From the NCBI GenBank assembly GCA_900239685.1, contig OENT01000073.1:65959-129958 (forward strand): a stretch of DNA of 64,000 nt, read 5' to 3'. The notes beneath the pieces are model-generated. The model worked only from the letters and a program-made list of their open reading frames with translations. It was not told where the DNA came from and did no database searches. This DNA is from Rotaria macrura (Eukaryota > Rotifera > Eurotatoria > Philodinida > Philodinidae). Positions 52,401-64,000 of this stretch are shown piece after piece; position 1 is the first letter of the stretch, and each line of letters starts with the position of its first letter. The position numbers were made by a program, and so were the translations under genes.

Positions 52401-55400
52401 AAAAACAAACATAGTTGATAGATAATATGTATTTTCAAAATAATACTACTAATCTAGATAACATCACGTCGTGGTATAACAAAACTTTTTTCAATGCCAA
52501 AAAAATTATTTGGTGGTAGTACTTCAAATGTTAAAGGTCAATCATCTATAACATCGACCAAGTAAATCGAATATTTCAATCGTTTTCTAATCATTTTTTT
52601 CCTATTCTAAGTTTAACAAATGATTCTATGGAAGTTGTTCTTCGTCGTGCTGCTGATCTAGCATTTCTTTTTCAAAATTATGAATTAGCTTACAAAAATT
52701 ATTATGCAGCTAAAGGAGATCTATCTCGTGACCAAGCACCAGCATTCTACGCTGGCGTATTAGTAAATGATTTATTTATATTAAGTTTTGTTCTTTATCA
52801 AATGAATTTCTCTTTCGTTTTTTTTTGCTTTGTAATCCATCAAGGAAATGTCTTGTCTAGCAAATTTTATGCAAGAATCATCTACAACGAAATCATACCT
52901 AACACAATATATGGACGAAGCCATTGAAATCTATGCAAACACATGCAGGTATAGAAAATAATCATCATAATAGAACAATTCATCTCTCTGAAAAAAAAAC
53001 ACAGACGAAAGATAAACGTTCGAATAAAGTTTCTGTTATTGAATAGCACTACTGGCTTTTTTTCCAGATATTAGTTTGTATATGAAGTTTACAAATAAAT
53101 TCTTGTTTTTCACTATTCAATAATTTTATCTTGAATTAATTTAACATCTTAATATCTTGCTTTCTATTATATAGATTACCAATATTCGCAACACGTTGTG
53201 CACTTATGTCAACAGAAATATTAAAATATAAAGAATCATACGATCAAGCTGTTCAACAATTTCTCAAACTTTCTCAAGAAGTAAGAAAAATGAGTAATGC
53301 AGCTTGTCCACGTAACATACTACTTCGCTGATCAAGTTTTTCAAAAAATGTTTTTCGAGATTGGTCGATTGCGACACGCCATTCTATATAGATTTTCGTG
53401 CTGATTAAGAATTTAATATTCTTTCTTTGGAAAAATCGTATTTTGAATTTTTCAACGGAGAAATGTTTTGATGATCACACCATTCGATGTAGAATTTTAT
53501 TCACTACAAAATAGCCTATTTCGTTTTAACTTTCATTCCCGACGATAAATTTTAGATTGTTGTAGAATTTTCAACTTCCCATGCTAGTAACAGGCTTCCG
53601 CTTCGCCGTAGCAACTTGTTCGTTTTGAAACGAGCGTTACATGTATGGAAAGGGCTCATTGCTGTAAAAATCAAATATTTCTGAGCACGTTGAGTGACTC
53701 AAAATTGATCGACAAAAAAATGTGTCACATCGTGACATTCCTCTTTTTGATATTTATTTTTTCGTAAAATTAATTATACAAAAATTTTCTTCGCCATCAG
53801 ACAGCTCGTTTGATGCTCTACACAATTTGTGCCAGGAGTATTTCATTTGAACAGTAATACTCGTAGGAAATTAAGATATAAATGAAACCACTCCAAAGTT
53901 AGGGTCATTCTATGTAACAGTGCTGCGCGATTGAAAAATCTTTCTAGAAGTTTGAGAGTTCAATCGAAAATTATCATGTTAAAAGGATAATTAGAGTAAG
54001 CCAAGTTGCATCGAATGACGTTTGAATGAACTGTTGAGGTCTTACTACTTTCGAGATAATCGGAAGAAAAGTGTGTCAAGAACATAGCAGAGTTACGTTT
54101 GAACTAGCCTAATGTCGTATTACACAAAAAACATAGTCGGTTTTCATATGAATTTGATTGAATTTTGTATCGAACTACCTGTTGGGATTCTCTGCTTTCC
54201 AAATAACGTGTAGAAACATTGAATTCAAATTTTTTTAAACGTCTGAGATAAATCTCCATTCTCGTAGAATTTTCTATTCTTTTTGAAAATGAGAGAAAAG
54301 AAAGGTTCGAATATTTGATACCTTTATTGAAGATAAAATTACAAGTGTAAACTTATAGAATCAACAACTTTCAAAGTTAGTACAAGTTCAGTTTCTCTAT
54401 ACCATTCGAAGACAAACAGTATTTAGCGCATATCCTACAATCGTTGACACATGAATATTGTTTTCACCGAAACGCTATTCGAAAACTCTTGAAACTATCC
54501 GAATATGTTATGATTCGAACTACATTAATCGTACAAGATTTAAACAAAAATCTTGAATATAAAACATGTTTTACTTGTTGAATTCACAAAAGAAAATTCA
54601 GCGTGAAGAGTTTTGTACTATGTCGTGATTCGAAGTTGTTCTAAAAGTCAAAATTATTCAATAAAAAGGTGATGTGTCCGTTTTTTAAAATGATGCATCA
54701 TAATGATCCGAGTTTTTCCTTGATGAACTTTTCATTATTTCTTCTAGGATTCTGATTTACGTGGTGCCCTATTTCTTGAACAAGCTTCACATTGTTTTCT
54801 TAACTATCGACCACCATTCATAAGAAAATATGCATTTTATATGGTTATTGCTGGACATCGTTATTTAAAAGCTGATCAGGTTTACAAATATGGTTCTAGA
54901 ATTTTTTCCTAATTCAAATTTATATTCTAGCGTTTACATGCGCTTCGTTGTTACAATGATGTTCTTAAAATTTATGGACAACCAAATTGGTCTTTAGCTT
55001 ATGTGAGTATTTCAGTTAGGTAGAAAATATAAAATTCCGAAACATCTTTGATCGATTGTAAAAGAAAAACTATGACTCATCCATACAGTCTATTCGTTTG
55101 CGTATGGAGTGCTGCTGGTAGTCTTTTGTTCGCTCACATGCACACTAATAACCATGTTCACACACATACATCTTCTAGATGTTCCTCCATGTAGTAAACT
55201 GAATTAATAGAAACTTTAGTATTGAAAAATTTTCAAATTTTATTCATTGTCCAACATTTCGAGATTTGGATTTTTGATGTTATGTAATCATTCCGAATAT
55301 TTCTGTTATCATCTAATCCATCACGGTGAAACAATCATATAGATCGAGTCATTATAGAATTATATATTTCAAATTTGAAAATGATAATAAAAACTTCACG

Positions 55401-58400
55401 TAAACACTATAGTACATGTTCGATGGATAACGAACGATTACTCACTCATAGAATATTTCCAAATTTATTTCTTTGAATCTTCAATAAATTTCAATGTCAA
55501 ATATTACTCTAGGTTGGACAGATATTGAATAGTGCTGTATGTTTGTCATCTGCCTTTTTAAGAAATATGAATTAAAAATTTCATAGTATATAACGTCTGG
55601 TGCGAAAGTTTCTGGACAAAAATAAAACAACTATTTCTTGTAAAGTACTCAATCTTTTCTTTCTATTTTTCAATAAAAAAAACAACAAAGTCTGATGAAC
55701 AAAATAATATAATTACAAAATGGAAAATGGTCCTTGTTCTTCAATTTTTCGCAATTTCGTGCGAACACCTGATATCATTGTCTGGACAACATCGAGATTT
55801 ATCTTGTTCAACTGCTGTTTGATCCGGTTGATAAGCTGTTGTTGTGTTGTGGCTATCCAGCCTCCACCATAAACTTTCTGTGCCAAGATCGACCAGAAGT
55901 CTTCAATCGGTCTGGCTTTTGGAACATTTGGTGGATTCACCGATCTTGGAACGAAATTGATTTTTTGTTCCGTAAGCCAATCGATCGTAGTTTTGGCATA
56001 GTGTGAACTTGCAAGGTCGGACCAAAAGATATATTTATCATGTTGATGATGTGTTTTAATAAATGCTAACAATTTGGGTAAACATCGTCGAACGTAAACA
56101 TCGCTGTTGATTGCAACACCTTTTGTCCGTTCAATATATGGTCGAGAAAAACCTTGATTTGATAATGCCAACCATACGAGTACTTTAGGTTCAAACTTCT
56201 GCTTTTGTTTATATTTAACATCATTTGGTGTATTTAATTTATTTGTGGAGTAAAATCCTGCATTTGCAGGCATATTATCACCAGACAATGAAAAATATTT
56301 TTCATCATCGAGAATAAGAATTGTGTTGTTATCGATAAAATTTCGGCGCAATTTTCGACATTGTCCTGGTAGTTTTTCAAGTTGTTGTTGATTATATTGA
56401 GGTGCTCGTTGTCGCTTATAATATCTCAATCCTAATTTCTTCACGTTACGCATGATACAGTAGCGTGAAACAGAAAAATATGCAGCCAATTGTCGTTGAC
56501 TGACTCCAACATGATCCTCCACCATTGTCTTCAATTTATTTTGTCTGTTCTTGTTTAATTTTGATGGTCGACCTTTTCTTGCTTTGTCTTCAACTGGTAG
56601 ACCATTTTCACAACGTTTAATAATGGAATAGATTGTTGAGCGTGGAATTCCTTCCATTTGAAAATGCTTAACAATATCAACTTTTGTCATTTGTCCAAAA
56701 AGATGATAAACACGTCGTCGAAGATCAATCTTTTTTGTCGCACGTGCACTCATTGTCGAAATATGTTATATATGTCGAGAAAGAGAATTGAACGGGCTAT
56801 ATATCCCGATAAAAATCAAAATGAAAATTAAGAATGGATATAGTTCTTTTTCACCAGACATTTTGTCCAGAAACTTTCGCACCAGACGTTAGATATTCAA
56901 GTCATGAGTATTTGACGGAAAGAAGAATAGCATATAAAAACAGAAGTTGACACTTGAGAATTCAGTTTTACATTTGATACTATTCGAACTAATTCTACGG
57001 ATAGATAAAATTAAATACGTTCCGATTCTTACTTCTCTATTGCAATTGTTTAACAGAAAAAAAAACAGTATGTAATTATGTATTTCTTCAAATCATAGGA
57101 TCATGTCAATTTCACATTAGGCAAACAAAGCGCCATATTATCTCAATATAACGATGCCATCCGAAGTTTCAATGCACTCTTTGCACCAAATAATCATATA
57201 CAAAGTGCTCAACAACAAATAAACTTTTTTAAAGAATATTTAACTGTAGTCAATGTAAGTCGGTTTACCTTGTTCTACAAGTATTTTTTTTTCCTTTTCT
57301 TCATTGTATGTTCTTTTTTTCATTTAGCAATTAACGAATGCTGATGCTATTCTACCAGAATTGCCCATACCATTAATCGATAATACAACAGTTAAGATTC
57401 TTCTTGCCGGTCGTCAACAACCACGAATGGGTTTGATATTGTTTTCAAAAATATTTATGTTACTGAAATCGCTATTTATGATTATAGATGGACATGTATC
57501 GAATTGTAACGATTTTGATTTTGATGAAACACGGATCGTATGGTCAAGTCTTGAACGAGCAATGAGTGCTAATGATCGTCGAACGAGTGTTAGTCATACA
57601 CAAATAAATTTATTTACAAGTCGTACACATAATCAGAAACATCCTATTGCTGTTGCTAAGGGTTTGAAAAAAGAAAACGAATAAAAAAAAACTATCGAAA
57701 ACATATATATATATATATATACATGCGATTTTGTTTTTCATTGTTAGAAACAATACGTGTCGAATTTAATGTGCGAAATACACTGCAAGTCCCGTTATTA
57801 TTAAGTGAAGTACAAATATTATGGAAATTTACATTAGGTGGCTGGAAAAGAAAACCTAGTGTAACAACAGAAAATACTGAGGAATTTAAAGAATATACGA
57901 ATGATACAGGGACAAAACAAGTAAGAATCGAATATATTGAAAATAATTTTAGAAAAAAAAATAATAAACTCTCAAATCTTTAGTTTTTTAAATAGTTATT
58001 TCTAGACATTGAAAATTTATTCATATTGATTGAAGATTCTCTCGAAAACACAAGCGAGAGATGATAGAATCTAGTTAAGTAATGTTCTCGATAAATATGA
58101 AGATTTTAATAGGAAATGTTCTATCAAATGAGAATCGAGCCAATTTTATTTTTTTTCCTGCCTGAATATCATCTTTCATTTTATGAAATTTCAAAAAGAG
58201 TCCTATGAATCATTTCAAACCTTATGTTTTGACACTATATCGATTAATTTGATCATGGGAAGTGATACAAGAAAAATTGTCTAGAAGTAAGATGTTGTAA
58301 TCCGGAAGTTTGCTTACAATTTAATCTTATGAATAATTACTAGAAGCATTCTTAATTTTGAAACGGAAGAAATATTTCCAATTTAGGATGTACAGTAAAG

Positions 58401-61400
58401 ATATTGAAGAGGTGATTCATTTTTTAAACTACGTTTCAAAAGACGAATATTTCTACAAGAGACACTCGACACTTTTCGAATGATTATATTGTGTATCTAT
58501 CTAACAATCACAATTCAGTGATTCTATACTCTTAAAGTAGAACCTAAGTAAAACTTTCGTAACGAGACAAAAGACATAATCGAAAATTGACTTTCCGAAA
58601 GTTCAAATAACTGATTAGTATAGATATCTGTATGGTTGATCTATTTGACCCTAAAGTCGAATGCTGTTCTATCACCAACTTATCGAATAGTTGACTCAAT
58701 AACATCAATTGTCGAAAACGTTTTTTCTTTAGAATCAGAAGTGGAAGAGCAAAACAATGATTACTTAGCTGAAATTAGGTCGAAAAATTAACCATATCGT
58801 ATTTCGTAAACGTTCAATATAATTTAGGTACTATTTATCGCAAGCTTTCACAAACTATTCTCCTACGTGTAATTTATCGTTGGGGTGATACCGCTGACTC
58901 CTATGAGTGAACAGAAACGGCGTCAGTGGTTTATAAAACATGAGAATCTTTTCCGAAATGCTTAGGTTTGCGAATAGAGAGACATTTTTCAGTAGCAACA
59001 AGATGTTATTCAGAATCAGCTCATCGGGCTGCATCTTACAATAAGTAACAGAGAGCGTTTTTTCATTATTATTCTGCTGTACGTATTCCCTAAAATAGGC
59101 TATCTCGATTTTGTAAACATGACAAACAGTTCCTATTGAATTGAACTCATACTTCGAGTGAATATTCCTTCGTGTGAAATCTATCATAGCGTATACTGCT
59201 AAAAATCGTTCTGAGCTACGAACTTCCACAGTACTCTAGCTTTGTTCTCTAAATCCGGATTTTATTCCTTAAAATAATATCCAAGTGAAAAACGAAATGA
59301 ATATTCGCAATGAGTACCTTAAACTAAATCGAATCTAGGGCAGAAAAAAGTATTTTATAGCAAATACATTTTTTCGAAAAATGTGACAACGCTCTCCTAC
59401 GGGTAATTTTTTCAAATAGTTTAGTTTTCTAAAGATAACTTTCTCAATGATATACAATCACTTCCGAACAATAATATCTCAATTAGTGAATACGAAAATA
59501 ACGTGTCCGCATGCCGTGGTACGGTTGAACACTAGAAAATGTTCACTACTAGTTATAGCTAATAAGAAGAGTGATCTGTCTATTTACTTTATCAATTACA
59601 CTTTGAAATATTCAAATTTTTAGATTGAACAATTGGTCGAATGTGATATTCTCAGTGATTGTGTTATTTTTCCCAATGATACTTCCAAAGTAAGTTTTTC
59701 TTCTTGTCACAGTTAGTTCAATATTTTTTTGTCTTCTAATTAAAGATAGAATTATCATTGAGACCACTTCGTTCTGGTCATTTAACAATATTAGGTATAT
59801 GTTATCGATTAAATATTCTCGTACAAAATATAAGTGATCAAACAGATTGGCCATATGGAATTATGGGTAAAACGATGTTTCATGTTAAAGGCATTCGACT
59901 TAATTCGACTCGTCAAGAGCGTCTTAACGCAGTCTATGGTATTGACAAACGATTAGAAATACAGGTTGTACCAGAAGCACCACTTCTCCATGTAAGTTGC
60001 ATTTGTAAAATAAAGAATTTCTTCTCATACAAATACTGTGTGGTTCGATTGTGAACTAAAATGTAGCTGCTGCTTTAGAGAACTTTAGATATTATCGTTT
60101 CATTTTACTTGAATCCAGACTCATATTTTTACTTTCGATTAGTTTAATTCGGTAGATTAAAATTATTTTATGCTAGCATATTTCTTCACTATTGTTTTAA
60201 TACGTTTAAAATCATCATAAGCAGTTCATATCTGAGAAACTGACCTTGCTAAAATGCCTGGTACGTTTTCATGCTAATACATCTACCACGAACGCTGACT
60301 AAGAGCAGCATGGAAATTTTCATACAAGGCACATGTACAATTATATTTTAAAAAATGGAGTATGAATAAAAATTTTCTTTTGTATTATTTTATTCTTAAG
60401 ATTGAATTTTCTCCGATGCCTGCTACAATGTTCTGTGGTGAAATTCAATCTTGTTTAGTTCATTTAATAAATACAAGTTCTATACATTCGATAAATCGTA
60501 TTCGATTAGCAACAAGTCAACCAAATCTCTTAACAATAACTTCATTAGATGAAAGTTCTTTATTAACCAATACGAATGAATCTGAATCCATATGGAATCA
60601 TCCGTTGAATCAACAATCGTCTACATTAACACTTGTTAATCATCATCATCCATTACTAGCTAATTCAACACGAACTATACGTTTATGGTTACATGCGTCA
60701 CGTCTTGCTGGTGAAATGAATATAGATTTTTTATTTCTTTATGAATCGGATGTTTTTCAACAGCCACTAAGGTTATTACTATTCACTTCTATGAATAATT
60801 GAAATTAATGGAATGAGATATAAAAATTTTACACACTTGGAATGTATCGAGAAGTTCGTTTTCCAGTAGTTATTTATGAATGGAAGATAATTTCTATAAT
60901 AAAGTAAATAGTTTTCATGCGATCCGATAATTAGACAATCTAGATTCATGTTAGTTACATATAACTTGAAAAAGAATAATTCAATATTCCGAGATTATTA
61001 TCAATTATGGTTCAATAGACATTCGAGTATTAAATTGAAGTTTCCTAAGAGATATAAATCGAAGCTTATTCATTCGTAATAGGTATGGCTTTTACATATT
61101 GAATAGTACTGTTCATCCTAAAAAAATTGTTCAATTTTATTGATTGTCAAATAGGAAAATGTAAAATGAAGCTGTTCAAGATCACTTTATAGTTTGTTTG
61201 TTTTTATCTCAGAGAACATCAAGATGATATTGAAATAAATTTCATCAATGATGTCAAATGAATATACATATTTTTCATTTTTTTGAAAAAAAAACGAATA
61301 CCAAGATCAATGTCTCATTTGTATTTTTCTTAGTTTAAAAAATAGGTAGAATGAATGTAAATTGTCTGCAACATTTCGTTTTTCATATATGTAGAAAGTT

Positions 61401-63462
61401 ACCAGCGTATCTGAAATTTTGAAGGACTCTTGTTCGTATTTAGATTCGTTGAAGCTGCCAAACAGTCTTTTCGATTCTATTAACCCAGGTCGACGATTAC
61501 GGACTTCGTATACGGCTGTAAACGACCGTATACGCTCCCCACACGACCGTAAACGGTCGTATTTTAGCGTTTTACATGGTCCAGTATTACGGTCGTATAT
61601 CGCCGTATCGTATACGGAGAAATACGGTGGAAAACGGAAACCGTTTACGGATTTCCGATACGAGGACCGTAAACGATCGTTTTACTCTCCGTATATCGTC
61701 GTATCCCTCCGTATACGACACGGAGATATACGATCGTAATACTGGACCATGTATTTTGCCGTATTCCTCCGTATACGGTCGTTTACTGCCGTGCTTGTTC
61801 GACCTGGGAATCGAAAACTAGTTTTTGACAAAAACAAAGAAGTTTAAATGCAAAATTTTCAAACCATCAGAATGATTTTATTAGACAACCTCAACATTGA
61901 GATATTAAGCCAAATGTAGATGTCGTATTACTAAGATAGAGATTTTCTCACATACATATACATGTCTACTTAGGTGCTGTGTTAGCGAAGATTTCTTTGA
62001 AAGATTTATCTATTGAGAAAAACTTTATATCTTACAGATTAAATAAATATAATAGATTTCATATCGAACTATAATTAATAGTTAGTTTGTTGAAATGAAT
62101 CGAAATAAAAATCGACGACTCAAATCTTCCTTCGTTTTACTACTCAAGATATATCAAACATAGTGAAAGAATTTTATATCTTATTTCATGTTTGAATTAT
62201 GTTCCTATGAAATGCAAAGATGATTAAGAAGAATTTGTATATCTTTAGACATCGAACAGTAAAACATTCATCATTATTTATTATAAATCATTCGATTGGT
62301 TTCAATACTCAATCACAAGCAACAGGACTTGGTGAACTTCTAGTACCAGTTCAAATAGATAATCAAATGGTTGTAAGAATCTAATTGTTATTTTTCTAAT
62401 TTTGCTGTTTCATTCCTTTTAGACACAAAATACGTTACGTATTAATGTTCAACAACTTTCATGTATTAGTAAACAATGGAATATAAAAAATCTTTCATCC
62501 ATATCTCAGAGTAACAACTCGTTTTTCGATAGGAACAACCAATTGTTCACGTTTCTGGTTTTTCTTCAGATTCAATTCGTTATGGCGAAAATCTCTCTCT
62601 CTTATTTAAATGTAAACATCGAGAACATCGTGATGATTCATTACACATGAAACATATTTGTTTAACAACAGACAACGAAACTACAAACGATACACATGTA
62701 AATAAGAAATGTTTATCTCTTTAGAAAACTTTGTAATAATATCGATTTTCTTTATCATGTTTTTTTTTCTTCTTAGATTGATATAAGTAAAAATCCAATC
62801 GGTAATTTCTTTCGTCATTTCATATCAAATACTGATCTAACACATTCAACACATAGTCATAAAAGTTTAACTCCTCTATCAGTGCCTCCTATTTCACTTA
62901 TACTCCTTTGGCAAATAGCCACATCAAATCAATTAGGTCAATTAGAAACTCGCCATGGTCTACATTTGATATCGCCAACGGTTGAAAATCCACGTACACA
63001 ACAAGAAACGAACGATCTAATACAATATGAATTAGTTTATACTCCAATCGTTGAACATAAATTTCCAAAAGTTCTATTTTTACCTGTTAAATTAAAACTC
63101 TATAATCGAACTAACGACGAATTACAATTACAATTACAATTACTAAGGTAAATTTTAAAAGGAATAATATTTTTTCTAATAAAATAGAGAATTCTTTTCT
63201 TTTCCGATTTTTTTCTAGATCCTCATTAGATAATGATCCACTACTATCATCATGTTGTTTATGGTCTGGCATGACAGAACAATTTATTAATTTATCAGCC
63301 AATGAACATTTAGCATTAAATTTACGTGCATGTTTTTTTAAACCAGGATTTTATTCGTTGGGGAATATATCATTAACAATAGTTGATAAAACTAATTCAA
63401 CAACTATACCGATCAAATCAAATATACATAATTATTTTGTTGATATCCGAACATTATTATAA
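49453..63462 (+). CDS. TRAPPC8: TRAPP III complex subunit 8
   Basis: Complete 25-exon gene, 1337 residues, all junctions GT-AG and in phase. Exons: 49453-49609, 49680-49877, 49950-50039, 50094-50268, 50985-51247, 52124-52274, 52324-52390, 52458-52561, 52612-52762, 52845-52948, 53175-53280, 54748-54879, 54931-55002, 57099-57254, 57328-57430, 57488-57661, 57748-57920, 59624-59689, 59746-59991, 60401-60771, 62249-62372, 62423-62510, 62570-62697, 62777-63147, 63219-63462. Segments recalling human TRAPPC8 include TTPWF, HEFLKSYLAC, LPKWF, KYFILLHDV, IIHGACLTL.DHDRI, LRGALFLEQASHCF, RKYAFYMVIAGHR and, near the end, LALNLRACFFKPGFYSLG. It is a scaffold of TRAPP III, the Rab1 exchange complex in ER-Golgi traffic and autophagy. 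Intron 15 (57431-57487) is a stopless multiple of three. Intron 13 carries a mariner element and intron 20 a foldback element. Confidence 0.95.
55593..55621. repeat. Left terminal inverted repeat of the mariner element
   Basis: 29 bases, perfect match in inverse to 56861-56889, preceded by TA. Confidence 0.92.
55713..56753 (-). CDS. Mariner-like DD37E transposase
   Basis: 346-residue uninterrupted ORF from the ATG at 56753. The N-terminal half is a paired-type double helix-turn-helix: residues ~10-46 (MTKVDIVKHF...PRSTIYSIIK), a GRPSK AT-hook-like linker at 61-65, and ~75-110 (VSQRQLAAYFSVSRYCIMRNV). The RNase H-like catalytic domain has D150 (ILDDEKYF), D246 (FWSDLASSHYA) and E284 (RPIEDFW). 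Counting 37 residues between D246 and E284 gives the DD37E spacing, unlike the DD34E of Tc1 and DD34D of classic mariner. It cuts and pastes DNA at TA sites using the flanking 29-bp repeats. No stop, frameshift or lost catalytic residue, so it may be active. DD37E elements are known from mosquitoes and other invertebrates; which subclade this belongs to is not determined. Confidence 0.93.
   Translation of the reverse strand: MSARATKKIDLRRRVYHLFGQMTKVDIVKHFQMEGIPRSTIYSIIKRCENGLPVEDKARKGRPSKLNKNRQNKLKTMVEDHVGVSQRQLAAYFSVSRYCIMRNVKKLGLRYYKRQRAPQYNQQQLEKLPGQCRKLRRNFIDNNTILILDDEKYFSLSGDNMPANAGFYSTNKLNTPNDVKYKQKQKFEPKVLVWLALSNQGFSRPYIERTKGVAINSDVYVRRCLPKLLAFIKTHHQHDKYIFWSDLASSHYAKTTIDWLTEQKINFVPRSVNPPNVPKARPIEDFWSILAQKVYGGGWIATTQQQLINRIKQQLNKINLDVVQTMISGVRTKLRKIEEQGPFSIL
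56861..56889. repeat. Right terminal inverted repeat of the mariner element
   Basis: 29 bases, perfect inverse match to 55593-55621, followed by TA. Confidence 0.92.
57700..57722. repeat. (AT)n microsatellite in TRAPPC8 intron 16
   Basis: Perfect AT run between the donor at 57662 and the acceptor at 57747. Confidence 0.8.
61484..61808. repeat. Foldback element, copy C (best preserved)
   Basis: A 325-bp element with terminal inverted repeats CCCAGGTCGA and TCGACCTGGG, inside TRAPPC8 intron 20. The interior is almost wholly built of CCGTATACGG, CGTAAACGGTCG and TACGGTCGTAT blocks and their complements. CATGGTCCAGTATTACGGTC on the left mirrors GATCGTAATACTGGACCATG on the right, so the whole element can fold into a long hairpin. 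The ORFs at 61419-61739 and 61576-61821 are translated repeat. It is much more GC-rich than its surroundings. Confidence 0.85.
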
Positions 63463-64000
63463 GTCTCTTTCTTTTTTCGGGGTTCCTAATATAGTCAGGC
63501 TTTATTTAAACATACTCTTTAATATTTTGTTTTTCTTGTGTATTCTTATACGTTCACTATTTTTTCCTTTTGTTCATATCAAATTCAATGAAGTGAAATA
63601 AGGTTCGTGGAAGAATTAATATAATATGATAGAGAGTATATTTATCTATGTATTCGTATTCACAAACAAAACTGTATTGATGACATGTGGATGAACAACT
63701 CTCTATGTCAATTGATATTCTTGATAAAACGCCACATTTTTGTATTGATTCTATCACAACACGTAATCATATTAATAAACTTCATAAAGTACTTTTCAAT
63801 GGAATAGTAAAACACAAATATTTAACATCGATATAGTGAAATAAATAATGAACTAACGCATTCTATCAATGAGTATGGGTTTCTTTTTATACAATGAATT
63901 GTTCGGATGTTAGAACAGAAAGAATGTATTCATGATTATCCTTGCAATTGAAAAGATCAGAGTGATCATCAAGTATTGAATGTTGTAAAATGTCCATGTC
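63463..64000. other. 3' flank of TRAPPC8
   Basis: AT-rich, with several AATAAA-like sequences (for example near 63773 and 63840) that could serve as polyadenylation signals. No gene is seen before the window ends. Confidence 0.5.

Larger units (their letters stand above)
55593..56889 (-). mobile_element. Tc1/mariner-superfamily transposon, DD37E type, apparently intact
   Basis: A 1297-bp element bounded by TA dinucleotides (55591-55592 and 56890-56891), the expected target duplication. The first 29 bases of both ends are perfect inverted repeats beginning ACGTCTGGTGCGAAAGTTTC. A partial extra copy of the end motif (CACCAGAC...TTGTCCAGAAAC) lies just inside the right end. It encodes one full-length transposase on the minus strand. 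It sits in TRAPPC8 intron 13, antisense to the gene. Identical ends and an unbroken ORF suggest recent insertion. Confidence 0.93.

Noticed and set aside
58855-59229. 124-residue minus-strand ORF inside TRAPPC8 intron 17.
   Set aside because: No recognisable motif or splice links; likely chance, though it is the longest such case and could be checked by RNA-seq.
62511-62569. Apparent frameshift in TRAPPC8 between KNLSSIS and DSIRYGENL, suggesting a broken gene or a 22-base intron.
   Set aside because: A 59-bp intron from gtaaca (62511) to tttcttcag (62569) joins the exons in phase and gives SQNSIRYGEN, so the gene is intact.
1-64000. CRISPR arrays, bacterial operons, tRNA or rRNA genes.
   Set aside because: No regularly spaced repeats, no polycistronic layout, and no convincing tRNA T-loop/acceptor pattern noticed; a tRNAscan run would be needed to exclude tRNAs fully.

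Overview
The window looks like nuclear DNA of a small invertebrate, most likely a bdelloid rotifer (Rotaria- or Adineta-like). It is AT-rich, and its genes are cut by many GT-AG introns, often only 55-75 bp long. It carries an intronless ADP-ribosyltransferase/TPR fusion of a kind that is abundant in bdelloids, a divergent rhodopsin-type GPCR and a divergent nuclear receptor. The species call is inference; the eukaryotic gene structure is seen directly. Exon chains below were assembled by hand from splice sites, reading-phase continuity and, where possible, remembered similarity to animal proteins. No search was run.

Layout. 171-1063 (+): tandem cold-shock-domain protein, 5' end not resolved. 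1208-1783 (+): NAA40/NatD-type histone N-acetyltransferase. 4578-5668 (+): XXYLT1-type xylosyltransferase. 5881-6953 (+): myosin essential light chain-like EF-hand protein. 7161-11389 (-): six-exon, 1009-residue low-complexity protein of unknown function. 13133-17075 (-): seven-exon, 261-residue membrane-anchored coiled-coil protein. 22359-24041 (-): ART-TPR protein. 27593-28633 (+): GPCR. 31463-33206 (-): nuclear hormone receptor. 45561-47841 (+): secreted coiled-coil/fibrinogen-domain protein. 49453-63462 (+): complete 25-exon TRAPPC8, a TRAPP III trafficking subunit. The genes are functionally unrelated; there is no operon or gene cluster.

Mobile and repeat content sits in introns and in the long gene-poor stretches (about 1.8-4.6, 17-22, 24-27.5, 28.6-31.4 and 33.2-45.5 kb). 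The main items are: (i) an apparently intact Tc1/mariner-type element with DD37E spacing, a 346-residue transposase, 29-bp perfect terminal repeats and a TA duplication, inside TRAPPC8 intron 13 in antisense; (ii) a family of short foldback elements with CCAGGTCGA ends and dense internal CCGTATACGG-like palindromes, with copies at 48.9 and 61.5 kb and a decayed one near 26 kb; (iii) a 1.4-kb inverted repeat with about 650-bp arms at 36.9-38.2 kb; (iv) decayed hAT-like repeats at 25.7 and 29.5-30.0 kb.

Two short introns (in XXYLT1 and TRAPPC8) are multiples of three and lack stops, so simple ORF calling translates through them. Functional calls are strong for NAA40, XXYLT1, TRAPPC8, the nuclear receptor, the fibrinogen-domain protein, the transposase and the ART-TPR protein. 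The two minus-strand genes between 7 and 17 kb could be built but not named.
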